Below, in pieces: positions 43,006 through 51,765 of a stretch of DNA of 64,000 bases. The notes beneath the pieces were generated by a model. That model was not told the DNA's origin and made no database searches. It saw only the letters and a list, made by a program, of their open reading frames with translations. Every line of letters starts with the position of its first letter. The stretch's first letter is position 1. Where the stretch lies: the NCBI RefSeq assembly GCF_002433005.1, contig NZ_DJHF01000022.1:48508-112507 (forward strand). Direction: 5' to 3'. The DNA is from Acetomicrobium sp. UBA5826 (lineage in GTDB: Bacteria; Synergistota; Synergistia; Synergistales; Acetomicrobiaceae). Made by a program: the position numbers and the translations under genes.

Positions 43006-43959
43006 TTAACTTTCTTTTTCCTCGGGCTTCGGGTAACTTTTCGACAACCTCCTGCTATCTGCCGGTTCCATATGTATCGTTATAATGCTATGGGGACCGA
43101 AGCGCCTTTTAAAATCTCTCTCCAATTGAACCGTTATGTCGTGTGCCCTATTAAGCGTCATCCCGCTTTCTAGCATGATGTGAACGCTCACGGCGATATG
43201 GGGCCCTAAACGGCGTGTCTTCAAATCGTGAATTCCCTTTACATCAGGTATGTTCCATATGATATCAAGAATGTCCTTCTCCTCCTGCTCGGGGAGAGAA
43301 GCCTCTAACAGTTCGTTTATGCTCTCCATTGCCAGCGGAATGGCGAGCCTCAATATGATCATTCCCAAAATTGCCGCTGTTATGGGATCCAATACGCGCC
43401 ATTTTTCGCCCAAGAGCACTGCTCCGGCGATACCCAAAAAAGTTCCTCCTGCGAGAAAGACGTCGCTTCTGTGGTCCCACGCCTTGAGCTTCAAGGTGCT
43501 GCTATCCAGCTTTTTCGCCATTCCGTTAGTATATACATACAATAGCTCTTTGACTCCCATTGTAAAGGCCGCCGGAATCAAGGTTATGACGCTTATCTTC
43601 TCTATAGACACTCCTCCGGCCACGGAAATTATCTTGTCTATGCTGTTCCACAATATGAACCCGGCAGCTGCGATGAGGAAAATGCCTATTACCAAAGTGG
43701 ATAGTGTCTCAAACTTGGCATGTCCAAAATCATGGGTGGCATCACGAGGCTTTCCGGTAATACAAAAGCCTATCAACGCTACGGCATCGGTTATGGAGTC
43801 GGACAAGGAATTGACGGCGTCGGCCACAAGGGCGCTGCTCTTGCCCCACAGCCCTACCGTCAATTTAAAAATCATCAGCAACAAATTGCATACCAAGCCA
43901 ATCGATATAACCCTACGAGCATAACGCGCCCTTATCTTTAAATCGTACCGGTCTTCCAT
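43006..43959 (-). CDS. Cation diffusion facilitator family transporter
   Basis: A 317-aa divalent-cation/proton antiporter (Zn, Fe, Mn or Co). There are six membrane helices, with metal-site ligands ADAVNSLSDS in helix 2 (Asp pair) and WDHRSDVFLAGG in helix 5 (HxxxD). HDFGHAKFETLS is the conserved loop after helix 2. The cytoplasmic C-terminal domain carries VKGIHDLKTRRLGPHIAVSVHI and HSIITIHMEP. The metal cannot be deduced; an Asp/Asn pattern in helix 2 suggests Fe/Mn/Co rather than strict zinc. The neighbouring ferritin-like genes are consistent with iron. Confidence 0.9.
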   Translation of the reverse strand: MEDRYDLKIRARYARRVISIGLVCNLLLMIFKLTVGLWGKSSALVADAVNSLSDSITDAVALIGFCITGKPRDATHDFGHAKFETLSTLVIGIFLIAAAGFILWNSIDKIISVAGGVSIEKISVITLIPAAFTMGVKELLYVYTNGMAKKLDSSTLKLKAWDHRSDVFLAGGTFLGIAGAVLLGEKWRVLDPITAAILGMIILRLAIPLAMESINELLEASLPEQEEKDILDIIWNIPDVKGIHDLKTRRLGPHIAVSVHIMLESGMTLNRAHDITVQLERDFKRRFGPHSIITIHMEPADSRRLSKSYPKPEEKES

Positions 43960-43983
43960 AAGGAATAACTCTCCACGGGAAAA

Positions 43984-45039
43984 TTAAGGCAGAATGCCTT
44001 TCAACGCTTCTATGAGCCTTTCGTTCTCTTCTCGGCGCTTGACGGCCACCCTGAAAAAGCGATCGTCCAGATACTTGAAGTTGGAGGCATCTCTGATCAA
44101 TATGCCCCTCTCGACTAGTCTTTCCTTGATCAGGCTCGCCTTCGCATATTTGGATTTTAACAAAAGGAAATTAACTTTCGTATCAAAGGCAACTAAATTA
44201 TCTATCTTATTCAGCGCACTAAGCATATAATCTATTTCGTTATTGATATACATCCTGCTTTCCTCTATATAGGAGCTGTCCTTAAAAATTTCCCTGCCCA
44301 CAAGATCGGCAAAGGCGTTGACCGTCCACGGTTCCTTGTTGCTGTCCAGCCTTTCAATAAGATTAGGGTTTCCAATGCCGTATCCCAATCTCAGTCCCGG
44401 CATTCCGAAAAACTTGGTTGTTGCCCTTACGACAAACAAGTTGTCATATTTTTCGACCAGAGAAAGGGATTCGTAGTTTTTGCACTCTTTAACGAACTCT
44501 ATAAAAGCTTCGTCTATCATAACGGGCATGTTCAAAGCATCGGCAGCTTTCAAAAGATCCGTCGCTTCATCGGCCGAGATTACCTGTCCGGTAGGATTAT
44601 TCGGATTACCTATAATCAAAGAATCCCCACATTGCAGACGTGAAATGAGATCGCCTAAATTTAGCTTGAAACCCTCTTCCTCCTCTAACCTAAAGCATAT
44701 GGGTTCTCCGTCGTTTACGCATGTAGCCCTTTCGTACTCCAAAAAGGAAGGCGATGGTATGATGGGTCTTTTTACTTTAAAGGTTCTCACAAAAAGATGT
44801 ATGAGCTCTGAAGCACCATTTCCAACGATAATGCTCTCTCGAGAAATGCCCGTGTATTGTGCTATTGACTCTTTAAGGTTGCGATATTTTATATCTGGAT
44901 ATCTGGTAAGATCTGCCTTTTTTACGATATCGAAGACGCATTTCGGCATCCCCAAGGGATTGATATTCGAGCTGAAATCGATTAACTCGCCTTCGTAGTC
45001 ATAAACATTGCCACCGTGTTCATAGGGACGCATACTCAT
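43984..45039 (-). CDS. cobD: Threonine-phosphate decarboxylase CobD (class I/II aminotransferase fold)
   Basis: A 351-aa PLP enzyme decarboxylating L-threonine phosphate to (R)-1-amino-2-propanol phosphate, the linker of the cobalamin nucleotide loop. HGGNVYDYEGELIDFSSNINPLG at the start is diagnostic for CobD against histidinol-phosphate aminotransferase. IGNPNNPTGQV, DEAFIEF, TKFFGMPGLRLGYGIG with the PLP lysine, and FRVAVKRREENERL follow. It lies 43 bp downstream of cbiB. Both serve late cobalamin assembly and so supply the B12-dependent diol dehydratase of this window. The Salmonella symbol is cobD; note that CobD in Pseudomonas nomenclature is CbiB. Confidence 0.9.
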   Translation of the reverse strand: MSMRPYEHGGNVYDYEGELIDFSSNINPLGMPKCVFDIVKKADLTRYPDIKYRNLKESIAQYTGISRESIIVGNGASELIHLFVRTFKVKRPIIPSPSFLEYERATCVNDGEPICFRLEEEEGFKLNLGDLISRLQCGDSLIIGNPNNPTGQVISADEATDLLKAADALNMPVMIDEAFIEFVKECKNYESLSLVEKYDNLFVVRATTKFFGMPGLRLGYGIGNPNLIERLDSNKEPWTVNAFADLVGREIFKDSSYIEESRMYINNEIDYMLSALNKIDNLVAFDTKVNFLLLKSKYAKASLIKERLVERGILIRDASNFKYLDDRFFRVAVKRREENERLIEALKGILP

Positions 45040-45082
45040 TCCTCCTCAGCTTGTCCCAGCAAATTGCAAGCCTCCGTTAACG

Positions 45083-46021
45083 TCAAAACAATAAGGCCAA
45101 CGCATAGAAGGACACGATCCCCAATATCGAGGAAGCGTACATGATCCTTATGCTGTCTTTTATATGCCCTGGCGAAATTTCTGTTCTTTTATCGCCAAGG
45201 ATCGGCCTCATTTCAGGTCTTCCAAAATAGTAGTTAATGCCACCTAGCTGAATGTTCAAAGCACCGGCTACGGCCGCTTCGCCATGAGCGCTATTTGGAC
45301 TTTTATGCCTTAACCTGTCTCTGAGAAGGACGTGCCAGCAGTTTTTATAATCATAACCCATAAGAAAAGAAGCTAATACTATCAAAAGAGCAGTTATGCG
45401 GGCAGGTATAAAATTCAATATATCGTCCAGCTTTGCCGAAGCGTATCCTATATCCCTATATTTTTCGTTGGTGTAACCGACCATGGAGTCCAAAGTGTTC
45501 GTTGCTTTATAAAAAAGCGCTAAAGGCGCTCCTCCGATAAATGCGTAAAACAAGGGAGCTATGATGGCATCGGATATATTTTCCGCTACTGTCTCTACTG
45601 CGCCCCTTGAAATCTCTTCTTGGTTCATCCTGTGCGTGTCTCTGCTCACTATATAGGACAATCTTGTCCTGGCTTCTGCAAGTTCGCCCCTTATCAGAGC
45701 ATCATACACCCTGTTTGCGGCCCTGCCAAGCTCCCTGGTGGCAAGACATGTGTATATAATAAAAATCTCTAATAAATCTCCAAGATAAGGATGTATTAAG
45801 CGGGCCAAAAGGATGAGCGCATAAGATGAGATGAAAGATGAAGCGACTATCAAAAAACACAGGGCAAAGCCGGCTGTTTTTAATTCTCTAGGGTTTTTGG
45901 CCCGCCTTCTCAGTTCTTCTTCCAGCCAGGTAACGGCTTTACCTATGATAACTACGGGATGGGGATAACCCTCGGGATCCCCTAACGCTAAATCCAAGAA
46001 ATAGGCCGCCAACACTTTCAT
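45083..46021 (-). CDS. cbiB: Adenosylcobinamide-phosphate synthase CbiB
   Basis: A 312-aa integral membrane protein joining aminopropanol (phosphate) to adenosylcobyric acid. FLDLALGDPEGYPHPVVIIGKAV at the start, SRDTHRMNQEEISRGAVETVAENISDAIIAPLFY in the middle, and KATNTLDSMVGYTNEKY and GALNIQLGGINYYFG are all diagnostic. There are four to five membrane helices. I place the start at the ATG at 46021, with GGAGAG 8 nt upstream, since the family begins with this MKVLAAYFLDLAL region; a 22-codon extension upstream has no ribosome site. It is upstream of cobD in the same operon. Confidence 0.93.
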   Translation of the reverse strand: MKVLAAYFLDLALGDPEGYPHPVVIIGKAVTWLEEELRRRAKNPRELKTAGFALCFLIVASSFISSYALILLARLIHPYLGDLLEIFIIYTCLATRELGRAANRVYDALIRGELAEARTRLSYIVSRDTHRMNQEEISRGAVETVAENISDAIIAPLFYAFIGGAPLALFYKATNTLDSMVGYTNEKYRDIGYASAKLDDILNFIPARITALLIVLASFLMGYDYKNCWHVLLRDRLRHKSPNSAHGEAAVAGALNIQLGGINYYFGRPEMRPILGDKRTEISPGHIKDSIRIMYASSILGIVSFYALALLF

Positions 46022-46108
46022 CGTCTTTTCTCTCCATCTGATTTCGGCTGCATAATTTATGGCAAATATTTTCCTTGTCCATGTCAAACATACTATCGCA
46101 TGTTATCC

Positions 46109-46148
46109 AAAAAAACTCAGGGAAGGAAGTCCCTTCCCTGAGTTTTTT
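46109..46148. terminator. Intrinsic terminator of the aldehyde oxidoreductase operon
   Basis: CTCAGGGAAGG (46116-46126) and CCTTCCCTGAG (46132-46142) with a 5-nt loop, flanked by an A-run on one side and a T-run on the other. It lies about 35 bp after the minus-strand gene ending at 46182 and about 90 bp before cbiB. Confidence 0.88.
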
Positions 46149-46181
46149 CTTAGCAGATTTAAGTGTTATATAAAGCTAAAA

Positions 46182-47996
46182 CTACAGCGAATATTTTGCT
46201 GCGATGTCAAGCAGCCCAAGGCTTTTTAGCTTTTCCTTTGTAGGTATTCCTTCCTTGCTCCATCCCCTGAGTTCGTAATATTTGGGAAGCATTTCGTGAA
46301 GCCTGTTCACCCTTCCCTTGGACGGACCGGCCGGAATCGGCTCATTAAGCAACCTAGGAGGTAAAGTGTCTTCCTTCGGAGATATGCCAGCCGTCAAGTT
46401 AAAAAGCCTTTCCAAGTTCCATATCCTTTCGCCGGCAAGGAGCAAATCTTCCGCGGTTACCTCTCTGCCGATGATAGGTGCAACCTCAGAGGCCAGATCG
46501 CCTGCATCCAAGGCAAAGGTCAAAAACAGGCAAAAGCCCAATGAATCGACAGCAGCCGTCAAATCCTGGAAGACTTTAGTCCATTGCGGTTTGGATGCAG
46601 TATCGGTAGGATCTAGTTTTTCTGGTATGCCGAGGACTTCGGGCGAAGTTAAGTATCCCCTTACGTGACACCCTCCTCTGTTGCTCGTGGCATATTCCAA
46701 ACCCATGCCCTGAAGAGCTCTCGGATCGTAAGCGGGCATCTCCTGCTTTTTGGCCGACATGGAGAGTTCTGGGTGTCCGTACTTTTCGGCCAACCTATAC
46801 GATCCTAGCGCCAATTCCTCCCCAAAGCCTCGTTTATAGCCCGTGTCTTCCGTCAGTTTCACTATCGCCTCAGCGTTTCCCCAATGCAGTGAAACACCTG
46901 CTTTTTTCTCCTTTATCAAACCTCGTTCCGCAAGCTCCATCGCACACCCTATAGTGCTTCCCATGGTTATAGGATCCATGCCAAGCTTGTTGCAGATGAA
47001 GTTTGCCTTGGAGATGGCTTCCAGATTGTCCACGCCGCACTGCGCTCCGTAGGCCCAAACTGCCTCGTATTCCGGACCTTCCCCTATTTCTCCCATAGCT
47101 TTAGTAACCCTTCCGCAAGCGGACGCACAGCTTGCGCAAGCCTTGTTTTTCAGAAGGATGGTTGCGGTCATGGTCTCGCCGGAAATTTTATCGGCCCCTT
47201 CAAACCACGCCTCTTTAAAGTTCCTCGTCGGAAGCGCACCGGCGGCATTGATCACGTTCACCAAGACGTTCGTGCCGTAGGCCGGCAACCCTCCGCCGGT
47301 CACTGGGTGTTCGGCTATCTTCTTGCGGGCCTTCCTAACTGCCTCCAAAAATCCCTCTTTATCCGTGACCTTTATCCCACCCGTTCCTCTTACCACCACG
47401 GCCTTCAGGTTTTTAGAGCCCATGACAACTCCAACCCCGGTCCTGCCGGCCGCCCTGTGCTTATCGTTCATAACGCAGGCAAAAAGCACCAGCTTTTCTC
47501 CTGCAGGACCGATGCAGGCCACCTTAGCTTCGGGATCAGTCTCGGATAAAAGAGTATCTGTGGTCTCGTAGCTGTCTTTGCCCCAAACGTGAGAGGCATC
47601 TTTAAGCTCTACGTGATCGTTATAGATCCACAAATACACCGGATTTGCAGATTTCCCTTCGAAAATTATCATGTCGTAGCCCGCATACTTCAACTCGGGA
47701 CCAAAATAACCTCCCGAGTTCGAAGCAGCTATCGTACCCGTCAAAGGGCCTTTTGTTACGACGTTAAATCTCCCCGCCGATGTAGCAAGCGTGCCGGTAA
47801 CAGGTCCGGCAGCGAATATGAGTTTGTTGTCGGGGCTTAAAGGATCGACCTTGGGATCGACCTCCTCGACAAAATACCTGCTTCCCAAACCTCTAGCTCC
47901 TAAGAAATCCTTGGCCCAATCCATCCTCAGAGGTTCCGTAGTAATCTTCTTGGTCGACAAATTTACGCGTAGGACTTTGCCCATGTACCCAAACAT
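46182..47996 (-). CDS. Aldehyde ferredoxin oxidoreductase family tungstoenzyme (second copy, catalytic subunit of a multi-subunit complex)
   Basis: A 604-aa AOR-family protein, only partly similar to the copy at 31003. MFGYMGKVLRVNLSTKKITTE, AGRFNVVTKGPLTG, GGYFGPELKYAGYDMIIFEG and RAAGRTGVGVVMGSKNLKAVVV place the tungstopterin domains. The 4Fe-4S ligands are CASCASACGRV. The start is the ATG at 47996, overlapping the ferredoxin-like gene's stop as TGATG, with AGGAGG 11 nt upstream. As the last gene of an operon with ferredoxin, NuoG-, NuoF- and NuoE-like genes, it is probably the aldehyde-oxidising part of a complex that passes electrons to both NAD+ and ferredoxin, as known for some bacterial tungsten oxidoreductases. 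Confidence 0.92.
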   Translation of the reverse strand: MFGYMGKVLRVNLSTKKITTEPLRMDWAKDFLGARGLGSRYFVEEVDPKVDPLSPDNKLIFAAGPVTGTLATSAGRFNVVTKGPLTGTIAASNSGGYFGPELKYAGYDMIIFEGKSANPVYLWIYNDHVELKDASHVWGKDSYETTDTLLSETDPEAKVACIGPAGEKLVLFACVMNDKHRAAGRTGVGVVMGSKNLKAVVVRGTGGIKVTDKEGFLEAVRKARKKIAEHPVTGGGLPAYGTNVLVNVINAAGALPTRNFKEAWFEGADKISGETMTATILLKNKACASCASACGRVTKAMGEIGEGPEYEAVWAYGAQCGVDNLEAISKANFICNKLGMDPITMGSTIGCAMELAERGLIKEKKAGVSLHWGNAEAIVKLTEDTGYKRGFGEELALGSYRLAEKYGHPELSMSAKKQEMPAYDPRALQGMGLEYATSNRGGCHVRGYLTSPEVLGIPEKLDPTDTASKPQWTKVFQDLTAAVDSLGFCLFLTFALDAGDLASEVAPIIGREVTAEDLLLAGERIWNLERLFNLTAGISPKEDTLPPRLLNEPIPAGPSKGRVNRLHEMLPKYYELRGWSKEGIPTKEKLKSLGLLDIAAKYSL

Positions 47997-48472
47997 CACT
48001 CGCTCACCTCCTGGGCTATTTTGGCGAACTTAGCAGAAAACTCTTTTTTCTTCTGGAGGCTTATAGCATCCGCCGGCACATAGTCCAAAGCCTTAGTCGG
48101 ACAAAATTCCACACAGTAGGGACTTCCATCGCACTGATCGCATTTGATGGCAGTATTCTCTTCCCAATGGTAAGACATGTTGCCAAAGGGACAAGCCATC
48201 ACACACATTCTGCATCCTATACACTTGGACGCATCCACCTGAACCACGTTATTGTCGTCCCTGGAAAGGGCTCCCGTCTTACAGACGCCGATGCAAGGAG
48301 CGTCATCGCATTGCTGACAAGTCATGGGCACGTTTGCTCCCGCCTCAAACCTGTAGACCGTTACGCGTGCCAAAGAAGGTCTGAATTCGTTTTCTTTGGC
48401 CAAGGAGCATGCCAGCTCACAACTGCCACAGCCTACGCACTTCTCGGGAGAAATGAGAAGCACTTTCTCCAT
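47996..48472 (-). CDS. Polyferredoxin electron-transfer subunit of the aldehyde oxidoreductase complex
   Basis: A 158-aa protein of the HycB/DmsB type. It has four cysteine clusters: CVGCGSCELACS near the N-terminus, CQQCDDAPCIGVCKTGAL, CIGCRMCVMACPFGN, and CDQCDGSPYCVEFCP. These should hold four 4Fe-4S clusters. The ATG at 48472 has AGGGGGG 7 nt upstream; an open frame continues 13 codons above without a ribosome site. It overlaps the start of the catalytic subunit gene, so the two are coupled. It presumably wires the tungsten subunit to the NuoEFG-like subunits. Confidence 0.9.
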   Translation of the reverse strand: MEKVLLISPEKCVGCGSCELACSLAKENEFRPSLARVTVYRFEAGANVPMTCQQCDDAPCIGVCKTGALSRDDNNVVQVDASKCIGCRMCVMACPFGNMSYHWEENTAIKCDQCDGSPYCVEFCPTKALDYVPADAISLQKKKEFSAKFAKIAQEVSE

Positions 48473-48566
48473 TTCCAATCCCCCCTCTATATTTTTTATT
48501 AACTTTCGCACAGGCCTATTCCCCCTTAAACAGGCCCAAACCTATTTACTATTTAAATTCCAAATA

Positions 48567-49304
48567 TCAAAAGATCCTGAACTTAGAAGCATATTCCCGC
48601 TTTCTGCACCTCGGGCAGAGCTTGGCATCGGGATCCTCTATTCCTGTAAACCTCAATGCTTCCTCGGTGGTATAGACCTCACCGCAATCCGGACATCGGA
48701 TCAAGGTAAATTCGCGGTCCCATATCGTCCTTTTGTCGCCCTCGTCGACGCACTCTATGTAGCCGGTAGGGCACACTTCGGCACAGCCCCCACACCCTAT
48801 GCAACTTTTTGGCGGTTCCACGAAGGGCGTAACAATTTTTTTGTTAAATCCCCTCCACGCCGGTCCTATGGCACTGGGTCCCAGCGTTTCGCAGGCCCTT
48901 ACACATCTGTCGCACCTTATGCAATTGTCCGGATCAAATGAGAAGCGAGGGTCCTCTTTTACACTGTATTCCTCCGCTAACGCCTTTAACTTTTCCGATT
49001 CAGGCGCTCGAGAGAGCAAAAGCCCTATGACGAACCTACGCGCCTTCACCACTTCATCGCTTTTCGTTCGCACCTCAATTGGGGCTCGTATAGGATACAT
49101 GCAGGATATGGCAAGTTCGCCCCCTTTGCCCGGTCTGAATATCTCGACCATGCAGAGCCTGCAATTGCCGTCGGGCTGCAATGCAGGATGATAACAAAGC
49201 GTAGGGATCTCTATGCCCACCATCCCTGCAGCCTCCAATATGGTCGTCCCCGAAGGAACCGATAAATCCTTCCCGTCTATGTTTAAGTCCACGAAATTAT
49301 GCAA
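48567..49304 (-). CDS. NuoG N-terminal-like Fe-S subunit with C-terminal zinc-ribbon
   Basis: A 245-247-aa protein. A 2Fe-2S domain has LCYHPALQPDGNCRLCMVE and CMYPI; then CIRCDRCVRACE and CIGCGGCAEVCP for two 4Fe-4S clusters; and a C-terminal ribbon with CPDCGEVY and CPRCRK. The HxxxCxxC segment for the next cluster of NuoG/HydA is missing, and there is no molybdopterin or H-cluster domain. It therefore looks like a dedicated electron relay. The TTG at 49304, 7 nt after AGGAGG, is the likely start; a GTG two codons earlier abuts the ribosome site. The start overlaps the NuoF-like gene. Confidence 0.85.
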   Translation of the reverse strand: MHNFVDLNIDGKDLSVPSGTTILEAAGMVGIEIPTLCYHPALQPDGNCRLCMVEIFRPGKGGELAISCMYPIRAPIEVRTKSDEVVKARRFVIGLLLSRAPESEKLKALAEEYSVKEDPRFSFDPDNCIRCDRCVRACETLGPSAIGPAWRGFNKKIVTPFVEPPKSCIGCGGCAEVCPTGYIECVDEGDKRTIWDREFTLIRCPDCGEVYTTEEALRFTGIEDPDAKLCPRCRKREYASKFRIF

Positions 49305-51165
49305 TTTCACCCCTCCTCGAGGAGGTAATCGAGTTGGTAGGACAGATGTCCATACACTGTCCGCAACCGATGCATTTTAACGCATCGACGACGTGAGGTT
49401 TGCGAACTTCGCCCGAAATGGCCTTTGCAGGACACATCTTGGCGCACTGTCCGCAACCGATGCAGCTGCCCTGATCTATGCTTGCCACGAAAAGCCCCTG
49501 ACACACCCCTGCACGACAATAACCTTCGACATGTTCCTCGTATTCTTCATAAAAGTACTTTAAAGTGGATAACACTGGATTGGCCGCCGTCTTTCCCAAT
49601 CCGCATAGTGCAGTCTTGCTCAATTCCTTAGCCATATCCTCCAAAAGCGCAACATCCTCCAAACTGCCCTTTCCTTCGCTCAAATCGTGCAGCAACTTTT
49701 GCAACACCTTGAGCCCCTCGCGGCAGGGAGTGCATTTGCCACAGGACTCCTCGACGAGAAAATCTATGAAATACTTGGCGACGTCGACCATGCACGACCT
49801 CTCGTCCATTACGATCATACCGCCCGAACCCATCATAGATCCTGATTTGACCAAGGTATCGAAGTCCACAGGCAGATCAAGCAAAGATGCGGGTATGCAA
49901 CCTCCAGAAGGACCTCCCGTTTGAACTGCCTTGAAAGCCTTGTCCTTCAAAGTTCCGCCGCCTATATCGTATATTATTTTGCGCAGCGTAACTCCCATTG
50001 GAACCTCTACAAGCCCTGTGTTTTTAACTTTGCCCACCAAGGCGAAGATCTTTGTGCCGTGATTTCTATCCGTACCCAATGTTTTGTACCACTCGACACC
50101 CTTCATCAAAATGATGGGAACGTTAGCCCAGGTTTCGACGTTATTGAGCACCGTTGGCTTATCCCAGAGGCCCTGTTCGGTAGCATGAATGTACTTAACC
50201 CTGGGGACGCCGGGAAAGCCTTCTATCGATCGCATCAGAGCCGATGATTCGCCGCACACGAAAGCTCCGCCGCCCTTGCATATCTGTATGTCAAAATCAA
50301 AAGCCGAACCCAGTATGTTTTTGCCCAACAAACCCCATTCTCGCGCCTTCTCTATAGCTATCTCCAGCCTTCTAACCGCAAGAGGATATTCATTCCTCAC
50401 GTAAATATAACCTTCCCGTGCCCCAACGGCATAAGCCCCGATTATCATCCCCTCAATGACGCTGTGGGGGTCTCCTTCCATTAAGCTTCTGTCCATGAAA
50501 GCACCCGGGTCGCCTTCATCACCGTTAGCTATCACGTATTTGGGGAAATCTTCCGCATCCCTGCACGACTTCCATTTGTACCCCGTCCTGAAACCTCCTC
50601 CTCCGCGTCCTCGCAGGTAGGAATCAGTAACCCGCCTTATAATCTCGTCGGGGCCTAGCTCTAAAGCCAGCGCCAATCCTTCGTAGCCGTCCGTAGCTAT
50701 ATAATCTTCTATTGATGTGGGATCTATATGCCCCGACCTCCTGAGAACCAGCCTATGCTGATTGGCGTAAAAGGGAATTTCGTGGTCCTTTTTAAATGTC
50801 TTCTTTGTTACCGGGTCACGGTAAAGCAGGCGCTCTACAACTTCGCCTCCTAGAATCGTCCTCTGCACAATTTCATTAACATCCTTCGGCTTTACGTTTT
50901 GATAAAATATCTCGCCGGGAGAAACGATCACTATGGGTCCTCTCTCGCAAAAGCCGTGGCAACCTGTAAATTTCGCCATAGCCTCGACTTCGCCCACTCC
51001 CCGTAAAGCCTCCTCGAAGGCTTTCAAGACCTCCATACTGCCATTCGATACACATCCGGTCCCGCAGCAAACGCGCACCATTGGGGTATCGCAAACTTTT
51101 GCTCTGGCTTCTTTTAAGTTTTGCCTGTAAATGCGAAGGTCATCTGGTCTTAGAAAGGATTGCAT
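49297..51165 (-). CDS. NuoF/HydB-like NAD(H)-binding flavin subunit with extra Fe-S domains
   Basis: A 622-aa protein. An N-terminal thioredoxin-like 2Fe-2S domain (RVCCGTGCVSNG, CHGFCERGP) precedes the NuoF core with LRGRGGGGFRTGYKWKSC (NAD/FMN), NGDEGDPGAFMDRSLMEG and KGGGAFVCGESSALM. Next come the SLBB region and SCGKCTPCREGL (4Fe-4S). Two C-terminal ferredoxin motifs follow (CIGCGQCAKMCPAKAI and CIGCGQCMDICP). This is the layout of HydB of bifurcating hydrogenases and related complexes. It should bind FMN and NAD(H), and in this operon probably bifurcates or confurcates electrons. The ATG lies inside the NuoE-like gene's 3' end (26-bp overlap). Confidence 0.93.
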   Translation of the reverse strand: MQSFLRPDDLRIYRQNLKEARAKVCDTPMVRVCCGTGCVSNGSMEVLKAFEEALRGVGEVEAMAKFTGCHGFCERGPIVIVSPGEIFYQNVKPKDVNEIVQRTILGGEVVERLLYRDPVTKKTFKKDHEIPFYANQHRLVLRRSGHIDPTSIEDYIATDGYEGLALALELGPDEIIRRVTDSYLRGRGGGGFRTGYKWKSCRDAEDFPKYVIANGDEGDPGAFMDRSLMEGDPHSVIEGMIIGAYAVGAREGYIYVRNEYPLAVRRLEIAIEKAREWGLLGKNILGSAFDFDIQICKGGGAFVCGESSALMRSIEGFPGVPRVKYIHATEQGLWDKPTVLNNVETWANVPIILMKGVEWYKTLGTDRNHGTKIFALVGKVKNTGLVEVPMGVTLRKIIYDIGGGTLKDKAFKAVQTGGPSGGCIPASLLDLPVDFDTLVKSGSMMGSGGMIVMDERSCMVDVAKYFIDFLVEESCGKCTPCREGLKVLQKLLHDLSEGKGSLEDVALLEDMAKELSKTALCGLGKTAANPVLSTLKYFYEEYEEHVEGYCRAGVCQGLFVASIDQGSCIGCGQCAKMCPAKAISGEVRKPHVVDALKCIGCGQCMDICPTNSITSSRRGEIA

Positions 51166-51631
51166 CTTCTTTTTCCGCCTCCAATATCCTGCTTACGTCA
51201 TCCACGGTCAGCTTGCCGTAAACCTTATCGCCAACCATCATAACGGGAGCCATGGCACAACATCCGAGGCAATTCACCGTTTCCAAGGTAAAAATTCCGT
51301 CCTCGGTGGTCTCCCCGGCGGCAATACCCAACTTTTCGCCAATAACATTTAATACCTGTTTTCCGCCTCGCAGATGACAAGCTGTCCCCTGACAGACCTT
51401 TATCGTCTTTTCTCCTTTGGGGACCAGGCTCAAAACCTTGTAAAAAGTGGCAACAGCAAAGACTCTGCTTTCCGGAATATCGAAATATCTGGCAATTGAA
51501 CGCATTGCTTCGGTTGGCACGTAACGAAATCTTTCTTGGACATCGAGAAGCAGCTGTAATAAGAAACGCGGATTTTTTTCATAACGACAGAGCAAATCCT
51601 CTATCGCTCCGTTTGACGTAGCGCTTAGCAT
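51140..51631 (-). CDS. NuoE/HydC-like 2Fe-2S subunit
   Basis: A 163-aa thioredoxin-fold 2Fe-2S protein of the NuoE family, the normal length. The cluster ligands are CQGTACHLRGG and CLGCCAMAPVMMV. The N-terminal helical part carries LLQLLLDVQERFRYVPTEAM and FAVATFYKVLSLVPKG. It is the first gene of the five-gene operon and is preceded by a promoter-like sequence. It pairs with the NuoF-like flavoprotein in electron exchange with NAD(H). Confidence 0.93.
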   Translation of the reverse strand: MLSATSNGAIEDLLCRYEKNPRFLLQLLLDVQERFRYVPTEAMRSIARYFDIPESRVFAVATFYKVLSLVPKGEKTIKVCQGTACHLRGGKQVLNVIGEKLGIAAGETTEDGIFTLETVNCLGCCAMAPVMMVGDKVYGKLTVDDVSRILEAEKEDAILSKTR

Positions 51632-51687
51632 TAAAATTCCCCCTTATTTGCTCCAATCCCCCGATAATAATCCCCTTATTTACGTAT

Positions 51688-51716
51688 ATGATATCACTTC
51701 GATACTAAAAAGTGAA
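51688..51716 (-). promoter_or_regulatory. Putative sigma-70 promoter of the aldehyde oxidoreductase operon
   Basis: On the minus strand TTCACT (51711-51716) and TATCAT (51688-51693) with a 17-nt spacer, about 57 bp upstream of the NuoE-like gene. The spacer carries part of a small inverted repeat (CACTT/AAGTG) that could be an operator. Confidence 0.6.
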
Positions 51717-51765
51717 GAGATCGTCTTAAAAACCGATATGTTGTCACTATATTAGTGTATTTGAA

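Noticed and set aside
42951..43007. Inverted repeat AAGGCAAGC / GCTTGCCTT around the end of the cation efflux gene as a terminator
   Set aside because: Only 9 bp with a loop of about 39 nt and no adjacent T-run; a stable terminator hairpin is unlikely.
49297..49519. Minus-strand frame over the end of the NuoF-like gene rich in Arg and Cys
   Set aside because: A shadow of the two ferredoxin motifs in another frame.
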